Source: an uncultured Candidatus Saccharibacteria bacterium
Lineage (GTDB): Bacteria > Patescibacteria > Saccharimonadia > Saccharimonadales > UBA5946
Direction of reading: 5' to 3'
DNA length: 25,508 bases
Assembly: GCA_946886435.1 (NCBI GenBank)
Contig: CAMPIR010000002.1
Location: forward strand, 1-25,508
The notes under the pieces were generated by a model. The model was not told where the DNA came from. It did no database searches and saw only the letters and a program-made list of their open reading frames with translations. A program made the position numbers and the translations under genes. Positions 1 to 6,642 of the stretch are shown here, in pieces (the first letter of the stretch is position 1; every line of letters begins with the position of its first letter).

Positions 1-1
1 T

Positions 2-211
2 CTGGGCGACGTGAACGTGGTTTCGGACCGCAATCATGAACCAGTCCATATTATGGCCAGGGTCTTTCGTTTACCGCTGGCGCCAGATACGGATATCCAG
101 GCACTCGACGGTGAGCTTGTCCGGATAACCGCCGCAGAGGCGCAGCGTACTACATCGAAATTAACCCCAGCCACTCAAGCAGCATTCGAACAGTTTATAG
201 AAAGGGAATAA
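2..211 (+). CDS. C-terminal fragment of an unidentified protein (possibly Nudix-like)
   Basis: The frame is open from base 2 and runs to TAA at 209-211, so this is the 3' end of a gene whose start lies left of the window. About 69 residues are visible. A hydrophobic strand (ARVFRLPLAP) is followed by LDGELVRIT and an amphipathic helix ending FEQFIERE. The pattern of a strand, then an acidic 'dGElv.it' segment and a terminal helix, resembles C termini of some Nudix hydrolases, but the Nudix box itself is not in the window, so this is only a guess. EF-P starts 3 nt after the stop. Its ribosome-binding site lies in the last codons of this gene, which suggests a shared transcript. Confidence 0.55.
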   Translation: MGDVNVVSDRNHEPVHIMARVFRLPLAPDTDIQALDGELVRITAAEAQRTTSKLTPATQAAFEQFIERE

Positions 212-214
212 ACC

Positions 215-775
215 ATGTACCAACCAACCGATCTCAAAAAAGGCACCGTTATCCAGATCGATGGACAGCCGTTCCGCGTCACTGACTATGCACAGAAGGT
301 GATGGGACGAGGTGGTTCGATCGTTAATGTTAAACTCAAGAACCTCGTGACCGGTGCGGTTATCCCAAAGACATTCAAGGGCGCCGACAAGATCGAACCG
401 GCTGAGGTGAGTACCAAGAAGGTTCAATACCTCTATGCTGACGGCGAGAAATTCTTTTTCATGGATCCAGAGAGCTTCGAACAGTTTGAGTTGCCGAACG
501 AGGACATGGAAGATGCCGGTGACTACCTCAAGGAAGGCGATGAAGTAGCGCTCCAGTTCTTCGGTGAGCGTGTCATTAACGTTGAGCTGCCAAAGAACCT
601 CTTTCTCGAAGTAACCTATGCCGAAGACGTCGTCAAAGGCGACACGACCAGCTCAGTCCTCAAGGACGCAACGCTCGAAACCGGCAAGGTCGTGAAAGTT
701 CCGGCATTCATCAAAGTCGGTGATATTATCTCTGTTGATACTGCAACGGGTGAGTACCGCGAACGCAAGAAATAG
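215..775 (+). CDS. efp: Translation elongation factor P
   Basis: EF-P binds between the P and E sites of the ribosome and relieves stalling at polyproline. At 186 residues it has the usual length, with an N-terminal KOW-like barrel (about 1-65) and two OB-type domains. Recognisable segments are GTVIQIDGQPFRV, NVKLKNL..G, PAFIKVGD and the C-terminal TGEYRER. The domain I tip loop reads VMGRGGS, placing Arg at position 32 where many EF-Ps carry a modified Lys. A good ribosome-binding site (GAAAGGGA, 200-207) precedes ATG 215. The polyproline-type runs in the secreted protein at 2211 (PPPP and PPVV repeats) are plausible EF-P clients. Family assignment is secure; the modification state is unknown. 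Confidence 0.96.
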   Translation: MYQPTDLKKGTVIQIDGQPFRVTDYAQKVMGRGGSIVNVKLKNLVTGAVIPKTFKGADKIEPAEVSTKKVQYLYADGEKFFFMDPESFEQFELPNEDMEDAGDYLKEGDEVALQFFGERVINVELPKNLFLEVTYAEDVVKGDTTSSVLKDATLETGKVVKVPAFIKVGDIISVDTATGEYRERKK

Positions 776-785
776 TGTAATCCAG

Positions 786-1283
786 ATGCCTGCACCACTC
801 GAAGCCACCATGTTCGCCATCGTCCCTAGCCGTCCTGAGGTAGGTGACATGAACGATAAAGTTTGGACACATCTCTCGGTCGTACCGTGGGTGAGTCTGG
901 GTGATTTTCGGCACGAGGCACTGCAGGAGATCGAGGGCGTCGTAAAGCAAAGCATGCCAGTTCACCTTGAGCCAGGACGCATGATGACTGTAGGCGGTGA
1001 GGGCCATGAAAAGAAGGCGCAGGATATAACGTCCGAAGAGTTACGCGAGCTACATAAAAAACTGCTCACGACGCTCGGAGGTTTTGGCGTAGTAGTTTCG
1101 CATCCGGAATGGGCATGGAACAATTATCGTCCTCATATCACGCACCCGAAGCCTATGCTACTTCGTCCCGCAGAGGAAAACTCGCTGTATGTTATCGACA
1201 ACCTAGCGATAGGAGGCGATGCACGTGGCACCAAACTTATTTCACAGTGTTTTCACGGCGAGCGAGAACCAGATGAAACATAG
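786..1283 (+). CDS. 2H phosphoesterase superfamily protein (LigT/RNA-ligase-like fold)
   Basis: This 165-residue protein carries the two His-x-Ser/Thr signatures of the 2H family: HLS (residues 29-31, in WTHLSVVPW) and HIT (117-119, in YRPHITH). These are about 88 residues apart, as expected for the bilobed fold that hydrolyses or forms 2',3'-cyclic or 2'-5' phosphoester bonds in RNA or nucleotides. I chose ATG 786 because an earlier in-frame codon at 720 lies inside efp. ATG 810 is an alternative. It begins 10 nt after efp and its end overlaps the tlyA start by 11 nt, so it is probably co-transcribed and translationally coupled with both. The substrate cannot be told; RNA repair or processing is an inference from the family. 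Confidence 0.72.
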   Translation: MPAPLEATMFAIVPSRPEVGDMNDKVWTHLSVVPWVSLGDFRHEALQEIEGVVKQSMPVHLEPGRMMTVGGEGHEKKAQDITSEELRELHKKLLTTLGGFGVVVSHPEWAWNNYRPHITHPKPMLLRPAEENSLYVIDNLAIGGDARGTKLISQCFHGEREPDET

Positions 1284-1989
1284 ACTGGACCATTTGCTGG
1301 TGCAAAAAGGACTCGTGACGACGCGTTCACAGGCCGAGAGCTGGATCAAGCTCGGCAAGGTGACCGTTGACGGTGAAAAGGTGACAAAACCAGGCTACTT
1401 TGCGCGCGAAGATAGCGACATAAAACTCACAGCAAAAGAACGATATGTCTCACGTGCCGGACTCAAGCTAGCCAGCGTTGCTAGAGTTCTCGGCGTTGAT
1501 TTTAAAGGCGCGGTCGTTCTCGACGTTGGAAGTTCAACTGGCGGATTTACCGACTACGCGCTACAAAATGGCGCAAAGCTGGTCTATGCGGTTGATGTTG
1601 GCACCGATCAGCTTCACCCGACGCTCCGCAGGGACACCCGTGTGAAGTTGTTTGAAAAGACCGATATCCGTGACTTTGTGCCGAGAACTATACCTGATGC
1701 GGTTGTGATGGACGTGAGCTTTATCTCCCTTCGCGAGATCTTGCCGCATATCGCAGATATTTCCGGTCCGAACACGCGGATCGTTGCGATGGTAAAGCCG
1801 CAGTTCGAGGCAGGCAAGCATCAGGTGACAAAAGGCGTGATCAAAAACGACACTGTTCGTCGCCAAGTGCTGAGAGACTTTGAGGTCTGGGCTCGCCAGC
1901 GATTTATCATCCAGGACAAAGCCGATAGTGAGGTTGCGGGTGCAAAAGGCAATAGAGAGCGATTCTATCTGCTGCAGACAACAGCGTAA
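1273..1989 (+). CDS. tlyA: TlyA family rRNA (cytidine-2'-O)-methyltransferase
   Basis: TlyA proteins 2'-O-methylate 16S and/or 23S rRNA at the subunit interface. The 238-residue protein has an N-terminal S4 RNA-binding domain (about 1-60: LDHLLVQKGLV, SWIKLGKVTVDG), then the RAGLKL linker and an FtsJ/RrmJ-type Rossmann domain. The SAM-binding loop is DVGSSTGGFT (84-93). K65, D148 (VVMDVSF) and K175 (MVKPQFE) match catalytic positions of the family. I chose ATG 1273 because the S4 domain starts immediately there; the longer start at 1219 would add 18 residues with no family match. It overlaps the 2H phosphoesterase gene, so the two are likely coupled. No terminator is visible after it. Confidence 0.93.
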   Translation: MKHRLDHLLVQKGLVTTRSQAESWIKLGKVTVDGEKVTKPGYFAREDSDIKLTAKERYVSRAGLKLASVARVLGVDFKGAVVLDVGSSTGGFTDYALQNGAKLVYAVDVGTDQLHPTLRRDTRVKLFEKTDIRDFVPRTIPDAVVMDVSFISLREILPHIADISGPNTRIVAMVKPQFEAGKHQVTKGVIKNDTVRRQVLRDFEVWARQRFIIQDKADSEVAGAKGNRERFYLLQTTA

Positions 1990-1992
1990 GCG

Positions 1993-2020
1993 TTTATATA
2001 TTCCGTAATTATGTTATAAT
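1993..2020 (+). promoter_or_regulatory. Putative promoter of the secreted protein A-sortase unit
   Basis: A perfect TATAAT (2015-2020) sits in an AT-rich stretch after tlyA. A weak -35-like TTTATA (1993-1998) lies 16 nt upstream. A second possible -10 (TATTAT, 2024-2029) follows. Transcription would start near 2027-2035, leaving a leader of roughly 175-185 nt. Confidence 0.55.
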
Positions 2021-2030
2021 TAATATTATT

Positions 2031-2170
2031 AGACCTTTTGTAAAGGTTTGATGTGTCGGGATGTGTCCGGTTGGAGCTCTTCGGAGCTCACTGTCGACAC
2101 GTGTCGGCAGTTAACAATCGGTTCTAGCGAAACAGAACGCATCCTAACCTCAGCCCTCGTGGGAAGAGGT
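2031..2170 (+). ncRNA. Highly structured 5' leader of secreted protein A (unidentified cis-acting RNA)
   Basis: Five local helices can be drawn one after another between promoter and gene. First, 2031-2038 pairs with 2042-2049 (loop TGT). Second, GAGCTC 2074-2079 pairs with 2084-2089 across a UUCG tetraloop closed by C-G. Third, a 22-nt near-perfect inverted repeat spans 2090-2111 with one G-U wobble. Fourth, GTTCT 2121-2125 pairs with AGAAC 2134-2138. Fifth, ACCTC/CCC 2147-2156 pairs with GGG/GAGGT 2161-2170, with a purine internal loop and a TCGT loop. The ribosome-binding site (AAAGGGGA, 2197-2204) lies downstream. No known riboswitch core was recognised. Function is unknown; mRNA stabilisation or translational control are both possible. 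Confidence 0.5.
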
Positions 2171-2210
2171 CAACCACCGCACTACGACTCCGCTGTAAAG
2201 GGGAATACGC

Positions 2211-3215
2211 ATGACAGTAATGTCCGGGCCGCGCAAGCGGCTCATTCCACTCGTGGCACTAGGGGCTCTGCTCGTACCGGTCGCAGTGACCGTCGCAGCA
2301 TCGCCCGCACAGGCCACCGGCAACAACGGCACAATCAAGGTTCACGCCCTGGGTTCTGACGAGGAAACTCCGAGCAACGAGCCCAAGGTCTGCGCCTTCA
2401 ACCTGGAGTTTTTCGGGTTCGACGAAGGCACCGATGGCTACGTCACCTTCGACGTTCAGGGCGGCGACGGTCCCACCGGGGTCGCCGCCGGTCCGTTCGA
2501 TGAGGGCCCGGCCAACGCCGATGGCTACTTCGAGTCGGAGTACTTCAACGTCGAGGCAGGGCCGGTCATCCAGAACGGTCACTACAAGGTCACCCTCTTC
2601 GGGAAGTTCAACGACGGCAGACCCAACTACGAAGACGTCAAGGCGAAGTCCAAGGTCTTCAAGGTCGACTGCCAGCCGACCGAGGAGCCGCCTCCGCCCA
2701 CCACGTGCCCCGAGGGAACCACTCCGACGGACACGGACGGTGACGGTGTGATCGAGTCTGGCGAGTGTGGTCCGTCCACGCCGCCGGTGGTCGTTCCGCC
2801 TGTCGTTACGCCACCTGTCGTTACGCCGCCGGTTGTGACGCCGCCGGTGGTCAATCCTCCAGTGGTCACCCCACCCGAGGCACCGAAGGTGGTCAAGCTG
2901 AAGGCCAAGGTCACGTGCGAGTGTGTCACCAAGAAGTTCGGTGAGGCGCTGGTCAAGATCAAGAGCCTGAAGAAATCCACCAAGGCTGCCCGGGTCAAGA
3001 TCCGGGTGAACGGAAAGGTCGTGCGTACCGTCAAGATGCGCCCCGGCAAGACCGTTCGTGTCCACCTGACGGGTCTGAAGACCGGTTCGGTGGTCAAGGT
3101 CACCGCCCAGGGCAAGAAGCTGGCCAAGGGCAAGGTGCGTGCTGCCAAGTGCAAGACGCCCACGAGGCCACCGAACACCGGCCTGCGCATCTCGCCTCGA
3201 GACAACTTCGTTTGA
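2211..3215 (+). CDS. Secreted GC-rich surface protein A with Pro/Val repeat stalk
   Basis: The 334-residue protein starts at ATG 2211 behind AAAGGGGA. Residues 1-35 form a signal peptide (basic start, hydrophobic 11-30, AQA before the likely cut). A beta-rich domain (about 38-154) contains EPKVCAFNLEFFGF and a TFDVQGGDGP segment. It is followed by an acidic linker with a Ca-loop-like DTDGDG (174-179), a PPVV-repeat stalk (191-224) and a Lys/Arg-rich beta domain with three Cys (about 226-314). The C terminus reads PPNTG (320-324) without a membrane anchor, then TGA. Codons are strongly G/C-ending (AAG, GTC, ACC), unlike the pilus genes. The style matches actinobacterial secreted proteins, but I cannot name a family. 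A sortase domain follows in the same frame. Confidence 0.8.
   Translation: MTVMSGPRKRLIPLVALGALLVPVAVTVAASPAQATGNNGTIKVHALGSDEETPSNEPKVCAFNLEFFGFDEGTDGYVTFDVQGGDGPTGVAAGPFDEGPANADGYFESEYFNVEAGPVIQNGHYKVTLFGKFNDGRPNYEDVKAKSKVFKVDCQPTEEPPPPTTCPEGTTPTDTDGDGVIESGECGPSTPPVVVPPVVTPPVVTPPVVTPPVVNPPVVTPPEAPKVVKLKAKVTCECVTKKFGEALVKIKSLKKSTKAARVKIRVNGKVVRTVKMRPGKTVRVHLTGLKTGSVVKVTAQGKKLAKGKVRAAKCKTPTRPPNTGLRISPRDNFV
2781..2883 (+). repeat. Tandem PPVVT-type coding repeat
   Basis: About seven consecutive 15-nt units encode PPVV plus T, N or V (protein A residues 191-224). Several units are nearly identical at the DNA level (variants of cctgtcgttacgcca and ccggttgtgacgccg). Such Pro-rich repeats act as extended stalks in surface proteins. 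The near-identity of units allows slippage, so unit number may vary between strains. The PP-rich translation product is a plausible EF-P client. Confidence 0.8.
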
Positions 3216-3254
3216 AGAGCACAGATCCCGTCCATTGGGGTCGACGCTCGACTG

Positions 3255-3629
3255 GTGAAGCGTCGCGGGTTGAGTATCACGCACAGCCTGCGCTCCGTAT
3301 TCTGGTCTAGCCGTGGGGCAACACCAGGCAAGCGGGGCAGCGCGCTCCTTTACGGACACACCTATGACTCGAAGCCATCGGGCGTGGGAGTGCTTGATCA
3401 TCTCGGCCGGGTGAAAGCCGGTGCCGAGGTGGTTGTCGCAAAGGGCGCAAAGAAGATTCGCTACACTGCAACAAAAGCGGTCTTCATGAGAGCAATTTCC
3501 GAAAAGCAAATGGCTCGCTTTTTGAGCCATTTCGGGCAATCTCGTCTCGCCGTCATCACGTGCCACTGGAACAAGAAACTCCAGAAGTACGACGGCTGGT
3601 GGGTTGTCCGTGCCGTGAAGAAGCGGTAG
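3255..3629 (+). CDS. Sortase catalytic domain (class E/F-like), N-terminally incomplete
   Basis: Sortases are cysteine transpeptidases that attach surface proteins to the envelope. The catalytic triad is visible in order: His in LLYGHTY (codon 3357-3359), Cys in AVITCHW (3561-3563) and Arg in WWVVRAV (3609-3611). PGKRGSALLYGH is the usual strand before the His. The first usable start is GTG 3255, giving 124 residues. However, the conserved N-terminal sortase strand IPSIGVDARLV is encoded at 3225-3257, before that start, and is cut off from any start codon by the TGA at 3213-3215. No signal or membrane anchor is present. It is either a broken gene, the C-terminal part of a protein A-sortase fusion made by readthrough, or an assembly error. 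A strong terminator follows. Confidence 0.75.
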   Translation: MKRRGLSITHSLRSVFWSSRGATPGKRGSALLYGHTYDSKPSGVGVLDHLGRVKAGAEVVVAKGAKKIRYTATKAVFMRAISEKQMARFLSHFGQSRLAVITCHWNKKLQKYDGWWVVRAVKKR

Positions 3630-3672
3630 CTAGCTAGAACCGAAGAACCGCTCCGCCCCGGAGGGAGCAAAT

Positions 3673-3719
3673 AAGCCCGGTCTCCTACGTATCCAACGTA
3701 GTGAGACCGGGCTTTCTTC
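3673..3719 (+). terminator. Long intrinsic terminator after the sortase gene
   Basis: AAGCCCGGTCTC (3673-3684) pairs perfectly with GAGACCGGGCTT (3703-3714). Inside it, CTACGT (3685-3690) pairs with ACGTAG (3696-3701) around an ATCCA loop, with one bulged T. The total stem is 18 bp, followed by TCTTCATTT. This ends the A-sortase unit. A small GC hairpin (3650-3668) lies just upstream. Confidence 0.88.
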
Positions 3720-3728
3720 ATTTCTTGG

Positions 3729-3734
3729 TATACT
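3729..3734 (+). promoter_or_regulatory. -10 box directly before the beta-lactamase-fold gene
   Basis: TATACT lies 13 nt before ATG 3748. A transcript starting about 7 nt downstream would begin near 3741, after the in-frame ATG 3736. This favours 3748 as the true start with a leader of only about 7 nt. No convincing -35 is seen. Confidence 0.5.
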
Positions 3735-3747
3735 TATGGTTAGGAAT

Positions 3748-5472
3748 ATGAGGGAAAACAGACGTTTCGGTATCCATCATCGGTACCATGCAGTAAGAGA
3801 CTGGATCAAAGGTCATCCACGGCTCAGCGGAGTCGGTTTGTTCGTGTTGTTCGCAGTCATTATTATCCAGCTCGTGTACCCGAGCACGAGGGCATTGCCA
3901 CTCGCGCGTATCAACGGTGATATGGTCGGTGGTTCGACGCATACTGATATCGCAAAAAAGCTTCAGAACGACTACGGCAAAACAGTCATCACGACCGAAA
4001 TCCGCGGCAAAAAGACCGCAACCGAGCTCGCTAAAACTGGCCTGAAGACCGACAACGACCGCATTCTCGATAGCGTTAGTGATTATGAGTGGTATCTGCG
4101 CTTGGTCCCGTTTAGTCTCCTCGTAAAGGGTGCGTTGACCGACCAACCAGTCGCGCTTACGACCGACCAGAACCGCTTTTTGGCGTATGCCGATGACCTG
4201 GCCAAGCAATGTGCGGTCGCTCCTAAAAACGCCGGTGTCGCCGTCAAGGACGGTGAGGTAAAGCTTGATCCAGCAAAGGACGGCCAAGCATGTTCTCGGG
4301 ATAGTTTACGCTCCCAGCTAACCGCGTCGCCGCTCCAAAGGGCGGGCATAACAGTCTCGGTAAAGACGACGTCGGTCAAACCGGAGCGTTCAGACAAAGA
4401 TGTCGAGCCGCTTCTGCGGGAGGCTCGTGTTGTTGCCGATCGCAAGCTGACGCTCGTGGTTGCGGGCAAGACCTACACTATCGATAAGCCGACGCTTGCG
4501 TCCTGGCTGGCATTCCCCGAAGACCCAGAGTCAAAAAAGATTACCGTCGGCCTCAATGACGAGGCGGTAAAGACATACCTCGGCACTATCCAAAAAGATA
4601 TCTATATCGCGCCGGGCACGACCGTCATCACGACACATGACGGTATCGAGACTGGGCGTGTCGCCGGTAGTTACGGGCAGGGAATAGACCAGGAAGCAAC
4701 GCTAGAGGCTATTCGAGAGCAGGTGTTACGCGAAGACGGTACTGTGACGGCCACCCTTGCGGCCCTGCCACCAAAGCTCGCCTATAACCGTTCGTACAGT
4801 AAGACTCCGGCAGGGCTACAGGCGCTGCTCAACGACCTCGTAAAGGATAAGGGCGACTTCGCGATATCTGTTCGCAAGCTCGGTGATACCGGGGTTCACG
4901 TCAACGGAGACAGGCAGTACCACCCAGCTAGTACGTACAAGTTATTCGTGGCGTATTCGGTGCTTAAGCGGGTTGATAGCGGCCAGATGAGCCTCGGCCA
5001 GACGACGAGTGGTGGACAGACATTATCTCAATGTCTGGACAATATGATCGTGAACTCTGATAATGCCTGCGCTGAGTGGTTTGGGGTAACTATCGGTTGG
5101 GGTGCTATCACGAACGATGCTCGCGCCATGGGTGCCCGCAATACGACGCTCAGCCGACCGTTTGTCTCGACGACTAACGATCAGGCGCTTTTCTTACAAA
5201 AGCTTGAGTCGAACCAGCTCGGATTGGCTGAACCGTCGCGCGCCCGGCTGCTCGACGCTATGAAACGACAGATCTTCCGCAAAGGTATCCCGGCTGGCGT
5301 TGGCGTGCCGGTTGCGGACAAGGTTGGCTTTATCCCTGACGAAGGCCTGTATCATGACTCGGCCATCGTCTATGCTCCAAGTGGCGTTTACGTGCTCGTT
5401 ATCTACACGCAGGGAAGCAACTGGGCAGCGATAGCCGACGCAGCACGGCAGATACATGCGCAGCTGCAGTAA
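3748..5472 (+). CDS. Membrane-anchored serine beta-lactamase/DD-peptidase-fold protein
   Basis: This 574-residue protein has a short basic cytoplasmic start, one membrane segment (LFVLFAVIIIQLVYP, about residues 29-45) and a long exported region. Residues about 60-350 contain repeated modules resembling peptidoglycan-binding (YoaR/PG_binding_4-like) domains. The C-terminal third is a class A beta-lactamase-like fold: STYK (395-398) supplies the SxxK nucleophile and general base, SDN is at 437-439, and KVG (525-527) replaces the usual KTG. I see no Glu in the region where class A beta-lactamases carry the deacylating Glu166, so it is more likely a cell-wall peptidase or esterase than an antibiotic-destroying enzyme. 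It is monocistronic and converges on ychF with only 2 nt between stops. Confidence 0.85.
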   Translation: MRENRRFGIHHRYHAVRDWIKGHPRLSGVGLFVLFAVIIIQLVYPSTRALPLARINGDMVGGSTHTDIAKKLQNDYGKTVITTEIRGKKTATELAKTGLKTDNDRILDSVSDYEWYLRLVPFSLLVKGALTDQPVALTTDQNRFLAYADDLAKQCAVAPKNAGVAVKDGEVKLDPAKDGQACSRDSLRSQLTASPLQRAGITVSVKTTSVKPERSDKDVEPLLREARVVADRKLTLVVAGKTYTIDKPTLASWLAFPEDPESKKITVGLNDEAVKTYLGTIQKDIYIAPGTTVITTHDGIETGRVAGSYGQGIDQEATLEAIREQVLREDGTVTATLAALPPKLAYNRSYSKTPAGLQALLNDLVKDKGDFAISVRKLGDTGVHVNGDRQYHPASTYKLFVAYSVLKRVDSGQMSLGQTTSGGQTLSQCLDNMIVNSDNACAEWFGVTIGWGAITNDARAMGARNTTLSRPFVSTTNDQALFLQKLESNQLGLAEPSRARLLDAMKRQIFRKGIPAGVGVPVADKVGFIPDEGLYHDSAIVYAPSGVYVLVIYTQGSNWAAIADAARQIHAQLQ

Positions 5473-5474
5473 AA

Positions 5475-6557
5475 TTATTTCGATACGTTAAAACGAAACT
5501 CAACGACGTCGTCTGGTTGCATGACATAGTCACGCCCTTCGGTACGAACTTTGCCGGCACTCTTTGCGGCCTGTTCCGAGCCGGCTTCGATGAGATCAGA
5601 GTAGCTGACGATACTGGCAGCGATAAAGCCTCGTTCAAAGTCTCCGTGTATGACACCGGCGGCTTGTGGGGCAGTGTAGCCCTTTTTGATCGTCCAGGCT
5701 CGGACTTCTTTCGGACCCGCTGTTAGGTAGCTCTGCAGGCCTAGCGTGTCGTAGGCAGCATGGATCAACTGGTGGAGGCCCGAGTGTTCAGCGCCATAGC
5801 TCAGTAGTAGCTCAGCCGCATCGCTTGGGTCGAGACCGCGCAGCTCTTCTTCGAGCTTGGCGCTAACAAAGATAGCACGAGCTGGTGCGACGAGCGCCGA
5901 CAGTTTTTGTTTCTCGGCCTCATTGGCTATGGTGTCTTCAGACACATTAAAGGCATAGATCACAGGTTTTGCGGTGAGCAGGTGTAGGTCAGCGATGATT
6001 TCGTTATCGAGTGACGGCAGGGCAGAGAGGGGTGTGCCGCTTTCGAGGTGGCGCTTGAGGCTTTCGAGGTAGCCGAGTTGCTCACGGGCGCTGGGGTTTG
6101 CTTTTGCTTCTTTCTGGATCTTTGGCATGCGCTTTTCTAACGACTGAAGATCGGCCAATATCAGCTCAGTATTTATGATCTCGATGTCGTCAACAGGGGA
6201 GACGTTGTCGTTTACGTGAACAATATCGTTGTTCACAAAAGCTCTTACAACATGAACGATAGCTTCGCAGTTGCGGATATTTGCGAGGAACTGATTGCCG
6301 AGACCTTCGCCTTTACTAGCGCCTGCTACGAGACCAGCGATATCTACGAACGTGACGGTTGCCGGGATGACTTTGTCGGCAGTGTGAAGTTTTTGTAGTT
6401 CTGTCAGTCGTGGGTCAGGTACAGGAACGATGCCGGTGTTCGGTTCGATAGTTGCGAACGGGTAGTTAGCGGCCAGGATCTCGCTGTCGGTAAGTGCATT
6501 AAAAAGCGTCGATTTCCCGACGTTTGGCAGTCCGACGATGCCGATAGATAAACTCAT
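5475..6557 (-). CDS. ychF: Redox-regulated GTPase/ATPase YchF (OLA1 family)
   Basis: This 360-residue protein belongs to the conserved Obg-related, ribosome-associated P-loop NTPase family. It has the G1 loop GLPNVGKST (residues 9-17), a switch region NYPFATIEPN, DIAGLV as the G3 element, and NVSE in place of the usual NKxD, as is typical for YchF, which often prefers ATP. A coiled region in the middle (about 130-165) and a C-terminal TGS domain (about 275-360: AWTIKKGYTAPQAAGVIHGDFERGF) complete the expected architecture. It converges with the upstream gene on the + strand. Its start is preceded on the minus strand by a -10-like TAAAAT only 8 nt away, so the transcript may be leaderless. Confidence 0.96.
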   Translation of the reverse strand: MSLSIGIVGLPNVGKSTLFNALTDSEILAANYPFATIEPNTGIVPVPDPRLTELQKLHTADKVIPATVTFVDIAGLVAGASKGEGLGNQFLANIRNCEAIVHVVRAFVNNDIVHVNDNVSPVDDIEIINTELILADLQSLEKRMPKIQKEAKANPSAREQLGYLESLKRHLESGTPLSALPSLDNEIIADLHLLTAKPVIYAFNVSEDTIANEAEKQKLSALVAPARAIFVSAKLEEELRGLDPSDAAELLLSYGAEHSGLHQLIHAAYDTLGLQSYLTAGPKEVRAWTIKKGYTAPQAAGVIHGDFERGFIAASIVSYSDLIEAGSEQAAKSAGKVRTEGRDYVMQPDDVVEFRFNVSK

Positions 6558-6565
6558 TTAGTTAT

Positions 6566-6571
6566 ATTTTA
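6566..6571 (-). promoter_or_regulatory. Putative -10 box of ychF, leaderless spacing
   Basis: On the minus strand TAAAAT ends 8 nt before the ychF ATG. Initiation 7 nt downstream would fall at or next to the start codon. No clear -35 and no Shine-Dalgarno sequence are seen. Confidence 0.4.
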
Positions 6572-6601
6572 ACAGATTAGTTCTGAGAGTGGTGGAGAAT
6601 C

Positions 6602-6630
6602 TTTACAAAACTGTGTCAATATGGTATTAT
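6602..6630 (+). promoter_or_regulatory. Strong sigma70-type promoter of secreted protein B
   Basis: TTTACA (6602-6607) and TATTAT (6625-6630) are separated by exactly 17 nt, each one base from consensus. The start point should be near 6637, giving a leader of about 110 nt before ATG 6746. It diverges from the ychF promoter. Confidence 0.78.
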
Positions 6631-6642
6631 CAGAGTTAAGCT

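Noticed and set aside
2120..2170. Similarity of CTAACCTC in the protein A leader to the c-di-AMP (ydaO-type) riboswitch
   Set aside because: Only that short word matches. The conserved 5' parts of that riboswitch are not found upstream, and the local hairpins differ.
3213..3215. UGA recoded as Gly or Trp (alternative genetic code) joining protein A and the sortase
   Set aside because: pilM, the pilO-like gene and the 20711 pilin all end in TGA inside four-base overlaps with the next start, so UGA is a normal stop here. Genome-wide recoding is not supported; only local readthrough remains possible.
2259..3566. 435-residue open frame on the minus strand
   Set aside because: It is the mirror of a GC-rich gene with few stop codons. 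It has no ribosome site or recognisable domain, and it runs antisense to both protein A and the sortase.
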